A DNA stretch of 64,000 nucleotides from Candidatus Sabulitectum sp. (lineage in GTDB: Bacteria > Fermentibacterota > Fermentibacteria > Fermentibacterales > JCC-6): the NCBI GenBank assembly GCA_023139045.1, contig JAGLOJ010000014.1, positions 32,728 to 96,727 on the forward strand, given 5' to 3'. A program made the position numbers and the translations under genes. This document shows positions 51,099 through 60,124 of this stretch, in pieces. The notes below the pieces were generated by a model. It searched no databases, was not told where the DNA came from, and worked only from the letters and a program-made list of their open reading frames with translations. Every line of letters begins with the position of its first letter. Position 1 is the stretch's first letter.

Positions 51099-53190
51099 CA
51101 GAGTTACCGTTACCCCACTGAAGCAGGTAAAGATTGTAATAGATACCGCGTCTGGACAGAAGTTCCTGGTGGGTACCTCTTTCCATGATTAGTCCTGCAT
51201 CAATAACCATGATCTCATCGCACTTCTGAATGGTTGACAACCTGTGTGCCACAATGATGCTTGTTCTTCCCTTCATAAGAGTATCTATGGCTCTCTGGAT
51301 AAGCTGTTCAGTGGCGGGGTCTACATTGCTTGTGGCTTCATCCAGAACCAGAATACGGGGATCGTGGGCAAGAGCCCGGGCAAAACAGATCAACTGTTTC
51401 TGACCTGTGGAGAGAGTGGCACCACGCTCCGCCATGACTGTATCAAAACCCTTTGGAAGTCGATCAATGAACTCGGTTGCCTGAACCATGTCGGCAGCCC
51501 TGCGGACTTCTTCACTGGTGAGGTTACTGCTGAGTCTTATGTTGTCCGCCACTGATCTGCTGAAGATAAAGGCATCCTGAAGAACAATTGCTGTGTTCTT
51601 TCTGAGGGTTTCCACAGAGTGATCTCTTATGTCTGCCCCGTCAAGCAGAATTCTTCCCGTATCCACATCCCAGAACCTTGTGAGAAGGCTGATGATGGAA
51701 GTCTTACCAGCTCCGGTTGGCCCCACAAGAGCAACACTCTTTCCAGGCTTAATACCGAAGTTGATATCTTTCAGTACGGGAGTATCCGCCGAATACCCGA
51801 AATTGACATCTTCAAATGTCACTTCTCCCCTGAGTTTCATCGGGGGAAGAGCATCCTCTGCCTCTTCAACCTCAGGCAGGGTATCCAGAATCATAAATAT
51901 TCTTTCACTTGAAGCCATTGCACTCTGCATGATGTTGTACTTTTCACTCATGTCGGAGATGGGTCTGAACATCTGACGGACATAGCTGATGAATGCAACC
52001 AGGGCTCCGATAGTCAAGGCGCCTGATATAGCGCTGAGGCCGCCGTAGATAAGAACAATTGCAGTTCCAACCTGTGCAATAACTTCGATAAGCGGGCGGA
52101 ACACGCCAAATACATAAAGCTGTTTCATGCTGATCTTGTAGTAGTTATCGTTGATCTCAAGATACTTGTCTCTTCTGGTTTTCTCCTGCCTGAATATCTG
52201 AATCACTTTCACCCCGGAGATATCCTCGGCTATGCTGGAATTGAGCTCTGCCAGGTGTTTTCTTACCTTACGGTAGATGACTCTGGTCTTCCTTCTGAAA
52301 AGAAGCGATGCTATTGTGAAGATGGGCAGAACGGTAAGGGAAATCAGAGCAAGTTTCCAATCCATGAAAAGAAGAATGGTAATTGTTCCAATGATGAGCA
52401 GGAAATCCTTCACAAGGTTCACAAGAACCGCACTGAACATTTCATTCAATGCTTCAACATCGTTTGAAACCCTGGTTACAAGCCTGCCAACAGGGTTCCT
52501 GCTGAAAAAGTTGAGACTGAGTGTCTGTATGTGATTGAACAACTCAGTTCGTACATCGTACATTGAACGCTGTCCTGCTATCACAAGAGACATAACATGA
52601 CCGTATCCTGCAAACATGCTTATCACAAGAAGTCCCATGAAAATCAAAGCCAGTCTGGTAATCCCGGCAACATCCTTCTCCCTGATACTCATAAGCTTCT
52701 CTGGAGGGATTTTTCCCAGATCCCTCTCGGGAACAAGCCAGTAATCATTCTGCAAACGGCCTGTTTCCCCTTCATACTTGTCTGCCGGGAACAGGTAGAA
52801 TGTTTCCGGCATCAGGTGTCCACCTGCTACAAGAACATGAGTTGTTGCCGGGTCCATACCATCCATAGAGGCTTTTCTTATCAGAAGAGTGTCAGACGCA
52901 AGGAAGATAAAATCTCCCTCTGCCGGCGCAAGATCCATCAGGCTGTCACAGGCGGAAGGGGTATCTGTATAGACCTGATACAACCGTGCAAGATATTTAT
53001 CGATTCCCTGCTTGGTTACATAGGGCAGAAGCAGCTCAACGCTGGAAGAAATAAGCATGAAAAACATTGCGAGAAAGATCAACTTGCGGTGTGGCCCAGC
53101 ATAGTGAAGCAACCGCTTGATCAGCTTTGAATCGTAACCTTTCCCTTCCACAGAATCGTCAGCAAATGAACTGTTTCCATGGGGTGGCAT
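51088..53190 (-). CDS. ABC exporter half with intact ATPase site and large first loop
   Basis: 700 residues. N-terminal type IV exporter membrane domain and a C-terminal ATPase: Walker A VGPTGAGKTS, signature LSTGQKQL, Walker B ILVLDEATSNVD with the catalytic Glu, switch VAHRLST. Between the first and second membrane helices there is an extra loop of about 110 residues (AEGDFIFLASDTLLIRKAS, ETFYLFPADKYEGE) that would face the periplasm. The start ATG overlaps the partner's stop (TGATG). It should pair with the product of 53190-54980. Confidence 0.92.
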   Translation of the reverse strand: MPPHGNSSFADDSVEGKGYDSKLIKRLLHYAGPHRKLIFLAMFFMLISSSVELLLPYVTKQGIDKYLARLYQVYTDTPSACDSLMDLAPAEGDFIFLASDTLLIRKASMDGMDPATTHVLVAGGHLMPETFYLFPADKYEGETGRLQNDYWLVPERDLGKIPPEKLMSIREKDVAGITRLALIFMGLLVISMFAGYGHVMSLVIAGQRSMYDVRTELFNHIQTLSLNFFSRNPVGRLVTRVSNDVEALNEMFSAVLVNLVKDFLLIIGTITILLFMDWKLALISLTVLPIFTIASLLFRRKTRVIYRKVRKHLAELNSSIAEDISGVKVIQIFRQEKTRRDKYLEINDNYYKISMKQLYVFGVFRPLIEVIAQVGTAIVLIYGGLSAISGALTIGALVAFISYVRQMFRPISDMSEKYNIMQSAMASSERIFMILDTLPEVEEAEDALPPMKLRGEVTFEDVNFGYSADTPVLKDINFGIKPGKSVALVGPTGAGKTSIISLLTRFWDVDTGRILLDGADIRDHSVETLRKNTAIVLQDAFIFSRSVADNIRLSSNLTSEEVRRAADMVQATEFIDRLPKGFDTVMAERGATLSTGQKQLICFARALAHDPRILVLDEATSNVDPATEQLIQRAIDTLMKGRTSIIVAHRLSTIQKCDEIMVIDAGLIMERGTHQELLSRRGIYYNLYLLQWGNGNSVGQ

Positions 53191-54980
53191 CAGCAATCGC
53201 CCCCTTCATACCTTTTCTCAACCTCTTCTTCAAGCTGCTGCATTCTGTAAAGCTCAGCGTAGTAACCATTCTTTTCAAGCAGATCCTGGTGGGTTCCCTT
53301 TTCCACAAGTTTTCCGTCATCAAGAACAAGGATGAGATCGGCATGTTGAACGGTGCTTATTCTGTGGGCAATAAGAATATTGGTAAGCCCTGAAATTTCT
53401 TCCTTGAGTTTCGCAAGAATTGCCGATTCCGTTTCAGTATCGATGGCACTGAGTGAGTCATCCAGCACAAGAATGGAAGGCGAAACAGCCAGTGCTCGCG
53501 CTATGGCAATCCTCTGCTTCTGTCCACCGGAAAGAGTAACACCCCTCTCCCCAACCATGGTTTCATAGCCTTCTTTAAAACCTTCAATCTCAGACCCGAT
53601 CTCTGCCAGTTCAGCAAGATGCTTCACCGTTTCAATGGGAATACCCTGATTTCCGAAAGAGATATTCTCTGCAATAGACAGGGCAAAGAGGAATGTCTCC
53701 TGCGGGACATATCCGAAAAGACCACGAACTTTTCCCAATTCACGTTCCCGTACATCAACTCCGTCTATAAACACCGTGCCTGAAGGAGGATCGTAAAGAC
53801 GCATGAGAAGTTCAACCAGAGTTGTTTTACCGCTTCCGGTTCTGCCTACAATACCAAGGGTTGATGCTGCCGGAATACTGAAGGAAATATCCTTCAGCAC
53901 TTCAACATCCGTATCAGGATATGTGTATGACAATCCCCGCACCTCTATTGATGGCTCAGGGCGTCCATTAACAGGGCCATCAACTATTGCAGGAATCGTA
54001 TTCATGATCTTTTCAAGCCTGCCCATGCTGGCTGCGCCGCGCTGAAGCAGGTTCACCACCCAGCCTATAGCCATCATAGGCCATGTGAGCATGGCGAGAT
54101 AGCTGGCAAAAGCCACATACTGACCAAGAGAAACAGATCCTCCAATAACAGCCCGCCCACCGACCATGAGCAGAATCGAGCTGCTCATCATTGCAAGCCC
54201 CATAACAAATGGCTGCATGAAGCCCCATATACGGGTCAACCTTATGTTCTCATGAACACATTCACTGGCTTTTTCAGCAAGCAGCTTTCTCTCGGATTCT
54301 TCATCACCGTAAGCTTTGATTACACGAATACCTGAAAGTGATTCCTGCGTCTTGTCTGTAAGCCCACTGAACGCCTTCTGAACCGCAGTGAACCTGTCGT
54401 GCAGCATCCCGCCGAATTTCAAAACAAGAAGAGTAATGAAAGGCAGTGGAATCATGGTTATCAGTGTAAGTTTCCAGTCTATGAGAAGCAGCATGATGAT
54501 GCTGGCCACACTCATGAAAATTGCATCGAAAGAGGCAATTGTCGCCATGCCTGCCGCCATTCTAACTGCATTAATGTCATTGGTGGCATGGGCCATGATG
54601 TCGCCGACTTTGGTTTTGTCATAGTACTGGGCTGGAAGCTTCTGCAGATGGCTGTAGAATTCTGCCCTCAGGTCTCGCTCCAGCCTGCGGCTGGCTCCTA
54701 CAATGAATATCCTCCAGAAGAACCGGAAGAATGCCATTCCCAGCGCGATAACAACAATGGTGAGACCCATTCTCCACACAAGAGTGGAGTCGGCAGTTCC
54801 CTGCGCAAGGCTGTCTATGAGTTTTCTGAAAACCTGGGGAACAAGAAGCTGCAGACCATCAACACCAATAAGGGCGATGATGCCCCCCAGCAGAGCCTTC
54901 TTGTGCTTGAATATTCGTGAGTAGAGATTCCTCAGACTTGATCTGTCAAGTTTTGGTCCTCTACTTTTTGCCTTGGACAA
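53190..54980 (-). CDS. ABC exporter half with degenerate Walker B
   Basis: 596 residues. Six-helix membrane domain and ATPase with Walker A VGRTGSGKTT, signature LSGGQKQR, and Walker B ILVLDDSLSAID, where Asp replaces the catalytic Glu. One degenerate and one normal site is the hallmark of heterodimeric exporters such as BmrCD and TM287/288, and the partner gene follows with a one-base overlap. Substrate unknown; multidrug or lipid export is typical. The start is a TTG behind GGGGGTG. A TTAGCA-18-TATATT promoter may lie at about 55018-55048. Confidence 0.92.
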   Translation of the reverse strand: MSKAKSRGPKLDRSSLRNLYSRIFKHKKALLGGIIALIGVDGLQLLVPQVFRKLIDSLAQGTADSTLVWRMGLTIVVIALGMAFFRFFWRIFIVGASRRLERDLRAEFYSHLQKLPAQYYDKTKVGDIMAHATNDINAVRMAAGMATIASFDAIFMSVASIIMLLLIDWKLTLITMIPLPFITLLVLKFGGMLHDRFTAVQKAFSGLTDKTQESLSGIRVIKAYGDEESERKLLAEKASECVHENIRLTRIWGFMQPFVMGLAMMSSSILLMVGGRAVIGGSVSLGQYVAFASYLAMLTWPMMAIGWVVNLLQRGAASMGRLEKIMNTIPAIVDGPVNGRPEPSIEVRGLSYTYPDTDVEVLKDISFSIPAASTLGIVGRTGSGKTTLVELLMRLYDPPSGTVFIDGVDVRERELGKVRGLFGYVPQETFLFALSIAENISFGNQGIPIETVKHLAELAEIGSEIEGFKEGYETMVGERGVTLSGGQKQRIAIARALAVSPSILVLDDSLSAIDTETESAILAKLKEEISGLTNILIAHRISTVQHADLILVLDDGKLVEKGTHQDLLEKNGYYAELYRMQQLEEEVEKRYEGGDC

Positions 54981-55064
54981 TTAACACCCCCGGGAATAAT
55001 CAAAGAGCGCTGAATATAAACTGCACTTCACAAGAGTGCTAATTCCAGCAGCGAAATCGTATAA

Positions 55065-55385
55065 TTAATCAGGTAACTGCACACTGCGATACAGGACTAT
55101 TCCTCTTCTTCTGATGTGATCGAGCAACTCTTCACTGTCAATATGACGATAGATTGAAATATCAAAGGTATACGGCAACATCAAATCGTCCAGTCCAAGA
55201 GAAATCCTGTTAAGGAAGTGCAGGTCCAGTTCCTGCCCCTTGAGGGCAATATCAATATCCGAGCCCTTTTTGTAGTTACCCATTGCTCTTGAACCATACA
55301 GCACTACCTCTTCCAACTCGGTAAAGCTCTGAAACACTTTTCTGATGCTGTCAATAGTGTCACCGGACAGACCGTACTGACTCAT
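55065..55385 (-). CDS. MNT-type minimal nucleotidyltransferase
   Basis: 106 residues. Holds the active site of the polymerase-beta superfamily, GSRAMGNYKKGSDIDIAL, with the GS and the two metal-binding Asp residues (D-I-D), and a third acidic residue in FDISIY. Proteins of this kind pair with HEPN-like or HI0074-type partners; in several pairs the MNT enzyme modifies the partner to silence it. The start overlaps the partner's stop by four bases (ATGA). Probably a toxin-antitoxin module in which this is the antitoxin. Confidence 0.85.
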   Translation of the reverse strand: MSQYGLSGDTIDSIRKVFQSFTELEEVVLYGSRAMGNYKKGSDIDIALKGQELDLHFLNRISLGLDDLMLPYTFDISIYRHIDSEELLDHIRRRGIVLYRSVQLPD

Positions 55386-55786
55386 AATTCAATACTGCTC
55401 ATTTTTTCTTTCAGCGTGCAAAACAACCCATAATACTGAGAGGTCACCGCTGAACTTATTTCCTTTGCAGTCTCTTCATTGTAAGTATGGGATGTTTTGT
55501 TCCTGCTTTTCAGCATATCCATCCATCCTTTACCATCCTCAATCAGACCAAGTTGAAATGCCTTCTGGATGGCATTACGGGACCCGTAAATACCGGTCTG
55601 GCCGCTGAACTCCAGGAAATCTTTCAGCGTGTTCCAGGCAAGCTCAAAGGTGTACTCAAAAGACTTGATCAAGCCCTGTTCTTCAAGCTCGGATAAATTG
55701 CCCTTGTCCACAAACTTCTTCATCCGCCCCAGAGCTTTCTGGTAACTCACAAATCGCTGCTTCCATCTTACATCTTCAGCTACCAT
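55382..55786 (-). CDS. HI0074-type/HEPN-like partner of the nucleotidyltransferase
   Basis: 134 residues, all helical, of the nucleotidyltransferase substrate-binding family (HI0074). Family marks: SYQKALGRMKKFV, QGLIKSFEYTFELAWNTLKDFLE, IYGSRNAIQKAFQLGLI, and MLKSRNKTSHTYNEETAKEI. The segment RNKTSH has the R-x4-H spacing of HEPN ribonucleases. It probably forms a complex with the MNT protein. The role as a toxin is inferred from related pairs. Confidence 0.83.
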   Translation of the reverse strand: MVAEDVRWKQRFVSYQKALGRMKKFVDKGNLSELEEQGLIKSFEYTFELAWNTLKDFLEFSGQTGIYGSRNAIQKAFQLGLIEDGKGWMDMLKSRNKTSHTYNEETAKEISSAVTSQYYGLFCTLKEKMSSIEL

Positions 55787-55852
55787 TTACTCAACCTCCA
55801 CTCTAACGATATCTTCTTAAAAAGCAAGCTGGAATATCATTCCCGCATCCGA

Positions 55853-56203
55853 TCAGTAATCCTCCAGATCACCTTCCTGGATGGCAGAGAAGTCAATTAC
55901 ATACAATTTTCGGAGATCTTCCCTTACAGAGTAACCCTCCTCAGTCAACCTGCCGATCACAGCAGTCTGCCTGCTTATCTCGGGAACGATGTCGAAAGCG
56001 ATTTCCCCAACAAGTGCAAAGACTTCACCGGAAACAGCATCAGTAATGATAACAGTTTCAGACCGGGTTCCCGCATGCAGTACCTCCACAATGCCGGTAA
56101 CTCCAATGGTATCTCCATGCTCATCTGAGGTGCTGGTGGTTCCGCACCCTGCAAAACACAACACAAGAAGCAGTGTTGTACCGGTTAACAAAAGCGCTTT
56201 CAT
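55853..56203 (-). CDS. Small lipoprotein
   Basis: 116 residues. Signal peptide (KALLLTGTTLLLVLC) with lipobox FAGC near residue 20, then a small beta-domain (TIGVTGIVEVLHAGTRSETVIITDAVSGEVFALVG) resembling OB-like or SH3-like folds. No family recognised. It starts one base after the M16 peptidase-homologue gene ends, so it is the last gene of that set (two M16 proteins and this lipoprotein). Confidence 0.72.
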   Translation of the reverse strand: MKALLLTGTTLLLVLCFAGCGTTSTSDEHGDTIGVTGIVEVLHAGTRSETVIITDAVSGEVFALVGEIAFDIVPEISRQTAVIGRLTEEGYSVREDLRKLYVIDFSAIQEGDLEDY

Positions 56204-56204
56204 T

Positions 56205-57506
56205 CTATTCTCCCTTCAGGGACCACGGCTCAAATTCATTGAAATCAACAACAGTACTGTCAGCAATGATACCCCAGCCGGCATCCAGTGCCCAGTCGGA
56301 AAGAGCTCTGCTGATTTCGTAAACTGTCATCTCTTCCAGAGATTCCTGAAGCAGATAGGGGGCACGCCAGTCTCCGGCAGATAAAAAACCGCTTCCAAGC
56401 ATCCAGCACTGTGTGTCCATGGACTGGGCATTGATTCCCTTGATCGTGCGGTAGTTATTGGCAACACCGGTAACAAGAGACTGATCCGCGTTGCCACTTG
56501 CCACAGTCCCGAAAACTTCAGCCATAAGAGTTGCCGACAGGGCAGGCTCAGCTGTACTGATATACATGTAGCCCCAGTTACGTTGGTAGTTGCTTGTACT
56601 GCCGCCACTTACGGCATAAGTAAGTGCATTGTCGGTACGAAGTACCTGCCAGAGCAATTCATCAACAACAAGACATGCCGTGTTATATGCGGGCAGATCG
56701 GAGTCTCCTGAAGGAGGGGCTTTGAACTTCACAACACAATATGCCGAGAGAGTTTCATCATTCTCAGTAATGATTGTGTCACGATCTATGCCGAATTCAG
56801 GCACCTCGGGAATAACATCCCCGCCTTCGGGGATTCTTCCGAAGGAAACTTCAAGAAGCTCTGCAAGTTGTTCAGGGGGTGTGGGCCCGGCGTGAGTAAT
56901 AAGGATGTTTCCACTTTTGATCCTGCCGGAAAGCCATTCCCTTACATCTTCAACTTCAAAAGACGAGAGAGTTGAAGGAATGCCGTCAGGTCTGAGAAGG
57001 TATGGATGCCCGGCACCCATAAAACCCCTGTTTGCCACAAGCCAGATCCTGTTGTCAGGATCATTAAGCTCTGACTGCAGAGCCACAAGCTGAGAATTCT
57101 GCACCCGTTCAACTACCTGAGGGTCAAGTTCCGGTTCAAGGAGACAATCGGCAAAGCCGTCAAGCAGCAGCGGAAGATCCTCGGAAAGGCACTTCAGATG
57201 ATATCTGGAGTAATCATAGTTGTAGGATGCGTTCCAGCTTGCCAGAGTAACATCCATGATCTCACGCCATCTCTCATCGGGATATGTATCGCTTCCAGCC
57301 ATGGCAGCTTCCAGAGCAAATGCTTCAATTCCCTGATTGGCCTCATCAAGAACTCTTGATCCTCCAACCAGGAAGAAGCTGAGACCTTCAACTTCGCCGC
57401 CGGTAACAGTTCTGGAAATAACATGAATACCGTTATCAAGATCAAATTCTGTTACATTCTCCGGCGCTGAAGCCAGCAGAGTTAAAACGAAAAGAATAGA
57501 GATCAT
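56205..57506 (-). CDS. M16-family protein without the zinc motif (regulatory partner)
   Basis: 433 residues with a signal peptide (ISILFVLTLLASA). The M16 fold is recognisable (VTEFDLDNGIHVISRTV, VEGLSFFLVGGSRVLDEANQGIEAFALEAAM), but the place of HxxEH reads IEAFALE, so it cannot bind zinc. The later half keeps ALTYAVSGGSTSNYQRNWGYMYIS, which corresponds to the substrate-binding RY-type region. It should pair with the active subunit encoded just before it, as in M16B heterodimers such as mitochondrial processing peptidase. ATG 57506 overlaps that gene's stop by four bases. Confidence 0.85.
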   Translation of the reverse strand: MISILFVLTLLASAPENVTEFDLDNGIHVISRTVTGGEVEGLSFFLVGGSRVLDEANQGIEAFALEAAMAGSDTYPDERWREIMDVTLASWNASYNYDYSRYHLKCLSEDLPLLLDGFADCLLEPELDPQVVERVQNSQLVALQSELNDPDNRIWLVANRGFMGAGHPYLLRPDGIPSTLSSFEVEDVREWLSGRIKSGNILITHAGPTPPEQLAELLEVSFGRIPEGGDVIPEVPEFGIDRDTIITENDETLSAYCVVKFKAPPSGDSDLPAYNTACLVVDELLWQVLRTDNALTYAVSGGSTSNYQRNWGYMYISTAEPALSATLMAEVFGTVASGNADQSLVTGVANNYRTIKGINAQSMDTQCWMLGSGFLSAGDWRAPYLLQESLEEMTVYEISRALSDWALDAGWGIIADSTVVDFNEFEPWSLKGE

Positions 57507-58798
57507 TCCACCCACTCTCCTTCCGGAGTAATAATGAAGACAGCCGTTGGCTTGTCTTTTACCCATCTGTCCAGATACAGGGAGATATCACCCGCAGTAA
57601 CCGCAGCCAGACTGTCTGGATAGTTGTTGTAGTATTCCAGGCCGCCACCCTCTACCCACCAGAACGGGAAGGTTTCAGTGGCCATGTCTCTGCTGGATTC
57701 TTCTCTGAATAACCTCTCACGGCGCAACTGTTCAGAAGCCATCTCTATTCCCGATTCTGTAAAGTAGCCTTCGCGGAACATGTTCAAGATCTCTTCGTGC
57801 ATCATCTCAAGCCCCTGATCGATCAGCTCCGGGTCGATAGTGCCGCCGAAGGTAATGGATGGTTCAAATCTCTGTGAATAATAACTTGCATACACATCAA
57901 GGAACGGGCCGTTGGCTACCAGATCATTGTGGAACTCACCGGTCATCCTGCCCATGTACTGGCCCCATACATCTGCCGCGTAAGTCCAATTCTGCTGGTT
58001 TGCCATGGAAGGACCCACAAACACAATACGGATCATTCCCATACCTTCAGGACCGCCAACATTCACAATTGTATCCTTCTCAATGGAAATGTTCAAACCA
58101 AGGGAGAAATAGTCACTGCGTCCGCCGTACTCCCACTGGCTGAAAAGCTCTGTAACAGCAGGCATGATAGTTTCCGCATCAACATCTCCTGTAATTATCA
58201 GAGCAGAGTTATCGGGTGTGTAGTATTTCTCCTGGAACATCAGCATTATCTCCTGATCGGCAGCCATGATAACCTCGGGTACACCAATGGAACTGCTTCT
58301 CCACTTCTCAATGGAAAGCACTTCTTCCTGCATACGCCATAAATTCCAGAAGGGGTGATTGGTTTTTCTTTCGTACTCATTCATTATCACAGATCGCTCA
58401 TTGACTATTTCTTCAGGGTCAAACAGAGGGCCTGTAATCGCATCGTACATGAATTCAAGGCCCTCATCAAACAGATCAGATGAAACTGTCAGGTAGTACC
58501 GCACCACTTCCCTGCCCGTGGTTCCGTTGCGGATCATTCCCAGCTCCCGCATTCTGCTGTTGTACGCGGTCTGATCCGGCAGAGCAACATTGCCCTTGAA
58601 GAACATGTGCTCATAAAAGTGAGCAAGCCCGTTTGATTCAGGCGACTCGCAGGTTCCACCCGTGTTCACCACAATACACACGGTAACAATCGGTGATGAG
58701 TGATCTTCACCAATGATAACATCAAGCCCGTTGGGCAGTTCGCTTTCAACAACTGGGAAATTCATGGAAAGCATAAGAATGAGCGTATACAGCACCAT
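57503..58798 (-). CDS. M16-family zinc peptidase, catalytic subunit
   Basis: 431 residues with a short signal peptide (LYTLILMLSMNF). The zinc motif HFYEH lies near residue 60 within GLAHFYEHMFFKG; the downstream Glu ligand is in the NERSVIMNEYERKTNHP segment. GLDVIIGEDHSSPIVTVCIVVNTGG is the usual first strand pair. Probably a periplasmic or surface processing peptidase acting with the inactive homologue encoded next, with which it overlaps by four bases. The ATG follows AAAGGAATT. Confidence 0.9.
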   Translation of the reverse strand: MVLYTLILMLSMNFPVVESELPNGLDVIIGEDHSSPIVTVCIVVNTGGTCESPESNGLAHFYEHMFFKGNVALPDQTAYNSRMRELGMIRNGTTGREVVRYYLTVSSDLFDEGLEFMYDAITGPLFDPEEIVNERSVIMNEYERKTNHPFWNLWRMQEEVLSIEKWRSSSIGVPEVIMAADQEIMLMFQEKYYTPDNSALIITGDVDAETIMPAVTELFSQWEYGGRSDYFSLGLNISIEKDTIVNVGGPEGMGMIRIVFVGPSMANQQNWTYAADVWGQYMGRMTGEFHNDLVANGPFLDVYASYYSQRFEPSITFGGTIDPELIDQGLEMMHEEILNMFREGYFTESGIEMASEQLRRERLFREESSRDMATETFPFWWVEGGGLEYYNNYPDSLAAVTAGDISLYLDRWVKDKPTAVFIITPEGEWVE

Positions 58799-58916
58799 AA
58801 TTCCTTTCTAAACAACCCGAATCACCGCATCCGGGTTAGAGAACTGACATTGCAATCAGCATTGATTATAAGAACTGGTGCAAATGAGTCAAAAAAAGGA
58901 GTGTAAGGAGAAAGAT

Positions 58917-60053
58917 TTGGAACAGGTAAAATCCACAGTACAGAGTCATGTTCACCTCTGTCAGACACTCTTCAGAGGCATGGCTGAAAACAGAACACTG
59001 ATGCCATGGCTTGAAGAGCGAATCTGGCCGCTGGAAGCAGCTCACACACCGGAGACCCTGGCCGTTTCCGTAATTCTCTCACTCCGTGAAATAATATCCA
59101 CCGGGTCAACGGGCCTGCTGGACATGGGCAGCGTACAGCACTCTACAACAACAGTAAATATTCTGAAGGAAAGCGGAGTAAGAGCGGTAGCATGCAATGC
59201 CCTGATGGATAGAGGCCCCGACTTCATAAAAAAGCCCCTCCCGTGGCTGATAAAGGAATCGGAAGAAACAGAAAAAAACTGCGAAGGATTAATCCAGTAC
59301 GGCCTCGCTCCGAGGTTTGTTCTCTCATGCTCACCGGAGCTCTGGCAGTGGCTTGAAACAAAAGACAGGAACACAACAAGAACCACACATGCCGCTGAAG
59401 CCCCAAGCGAGATGGCAGACAGATGGATAGACGAACACGGAGGCAATATCCACCTCCTTGACAGCCTCAATTTTCTCTCTCCCGTAACACTCCTCGCCCA
59501 CTGCGTGCACCTGCAACCGAAAGAAGTGGATCTGCTCAAAAAAACAGGAACAGCAGTTGTTCACTGCCCCTGGGCAAACCTTCACCTCGGCAGCGGAATT
59601 GCCGATATTCCGGCACTCATTAAGAACAACATCAGAGTGATGCTTGGCAGCGACGGCGCACCGTGCAACAACCGACTCGACCTCTCCGGTGAAACCCGAC
59701 TGGCAGCCAGTCTCGCCACATTAAAGGCAGCCCCGGGAACAATCGACGGTAAAGCATGGGCAACAATCAGCAGCACACAGGCAGCCGAATTCTTCAACTT
59801 CAAAAACTTCGAGAATGACACAATCCACCTCAGCCTCACTGAAACTGAGGAAGATGAGCTGACAAGAGCAGAAGACAAACAGAGATACCTGAATGAAATA
59901 CCAAGAGCCGGGCGGGTAGCCAGAGTGGAATGCAACGGCAGAGTCATATATGACCACGGCGAATTCCCGACCCTGCCAAAACTCCCAATGAGCATAAAGG
60001 AAGCAAGAGATATCGTGTGGAACAGAGCCCTGGCCCTGGGTATGAAACCGTGA
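58917..60053 (+). CDS. Amidohydrolase/deaminase-like protein lacking the N-terminal beta-sandwich part
   Basis: 378 residues. The TIM-barrel metal sites of the AHS family are all present: HVH in VQSHVHLCQTLFRGMAENR near residue 11, a His in LLAHCVHL, VVHCPWANLHLGSG, and the Asp in MLGSDGAPCNNR; HAAEAPSE is the usual His-Glu helper. Homologues (adenosine, guanine, methylthioadenosine or triazine deaminases) are 430-450 residues and begin with about 55 residues of beta-sandwich that are missing here; the C-terminal half of that domain (ARVECNGRVIYDHGEF) is kept. TTG 58917 has AAGGAG before it; no extension is open upstream beyond 58878. Activity uncertain. Confidence 0.75.
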   Translation: MEQVKSTVQSHVHLCQTLFRGMAENRTLMPWLEERIWPLEAAHTPETLAVSVILSLREIISTGSTGLLDMGSVQHSTTTVNILKESGVRAVACNALMDRGPDFIKKPLPWLIKESEETEKNCEGLIQYGLAPRFVLSCSPELWQWLETKDRNTTRTTHAAEAPSEMADRWIDEHGGNIHLLDSLNFLSPVTLLAHCVHLQPKEVDLLKKTGTAVVHCPWANLHLGSGIADIPALIKNNIRVMLGSDGAPCNNRLDLSGETRLAASLATLKAAPGTIDGKAWATISSTQAAEFFNFKNFENDTIHLSLTETEEDELTRAEDKQRYLNEIPRAGRVARVECNGRVIYDHGEFPTLPKLPMSIKEARDIVWNRALALGMKP

Positions 60054-60124
60054 TCAAGCCCCTGTCAGACAAAAGCAGAGGATCCATACCCACTGCGACC
60101 GGTTCCTCATACGGGCATGCAGCC

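Noticed and set aside
60017-60124. A longer PriA start at GTG 60017.
   Set aside because: It overlaps the end of the amidohydrolase gene and adds residues that do not resemble PriA; the family-like start is ATG 60125.
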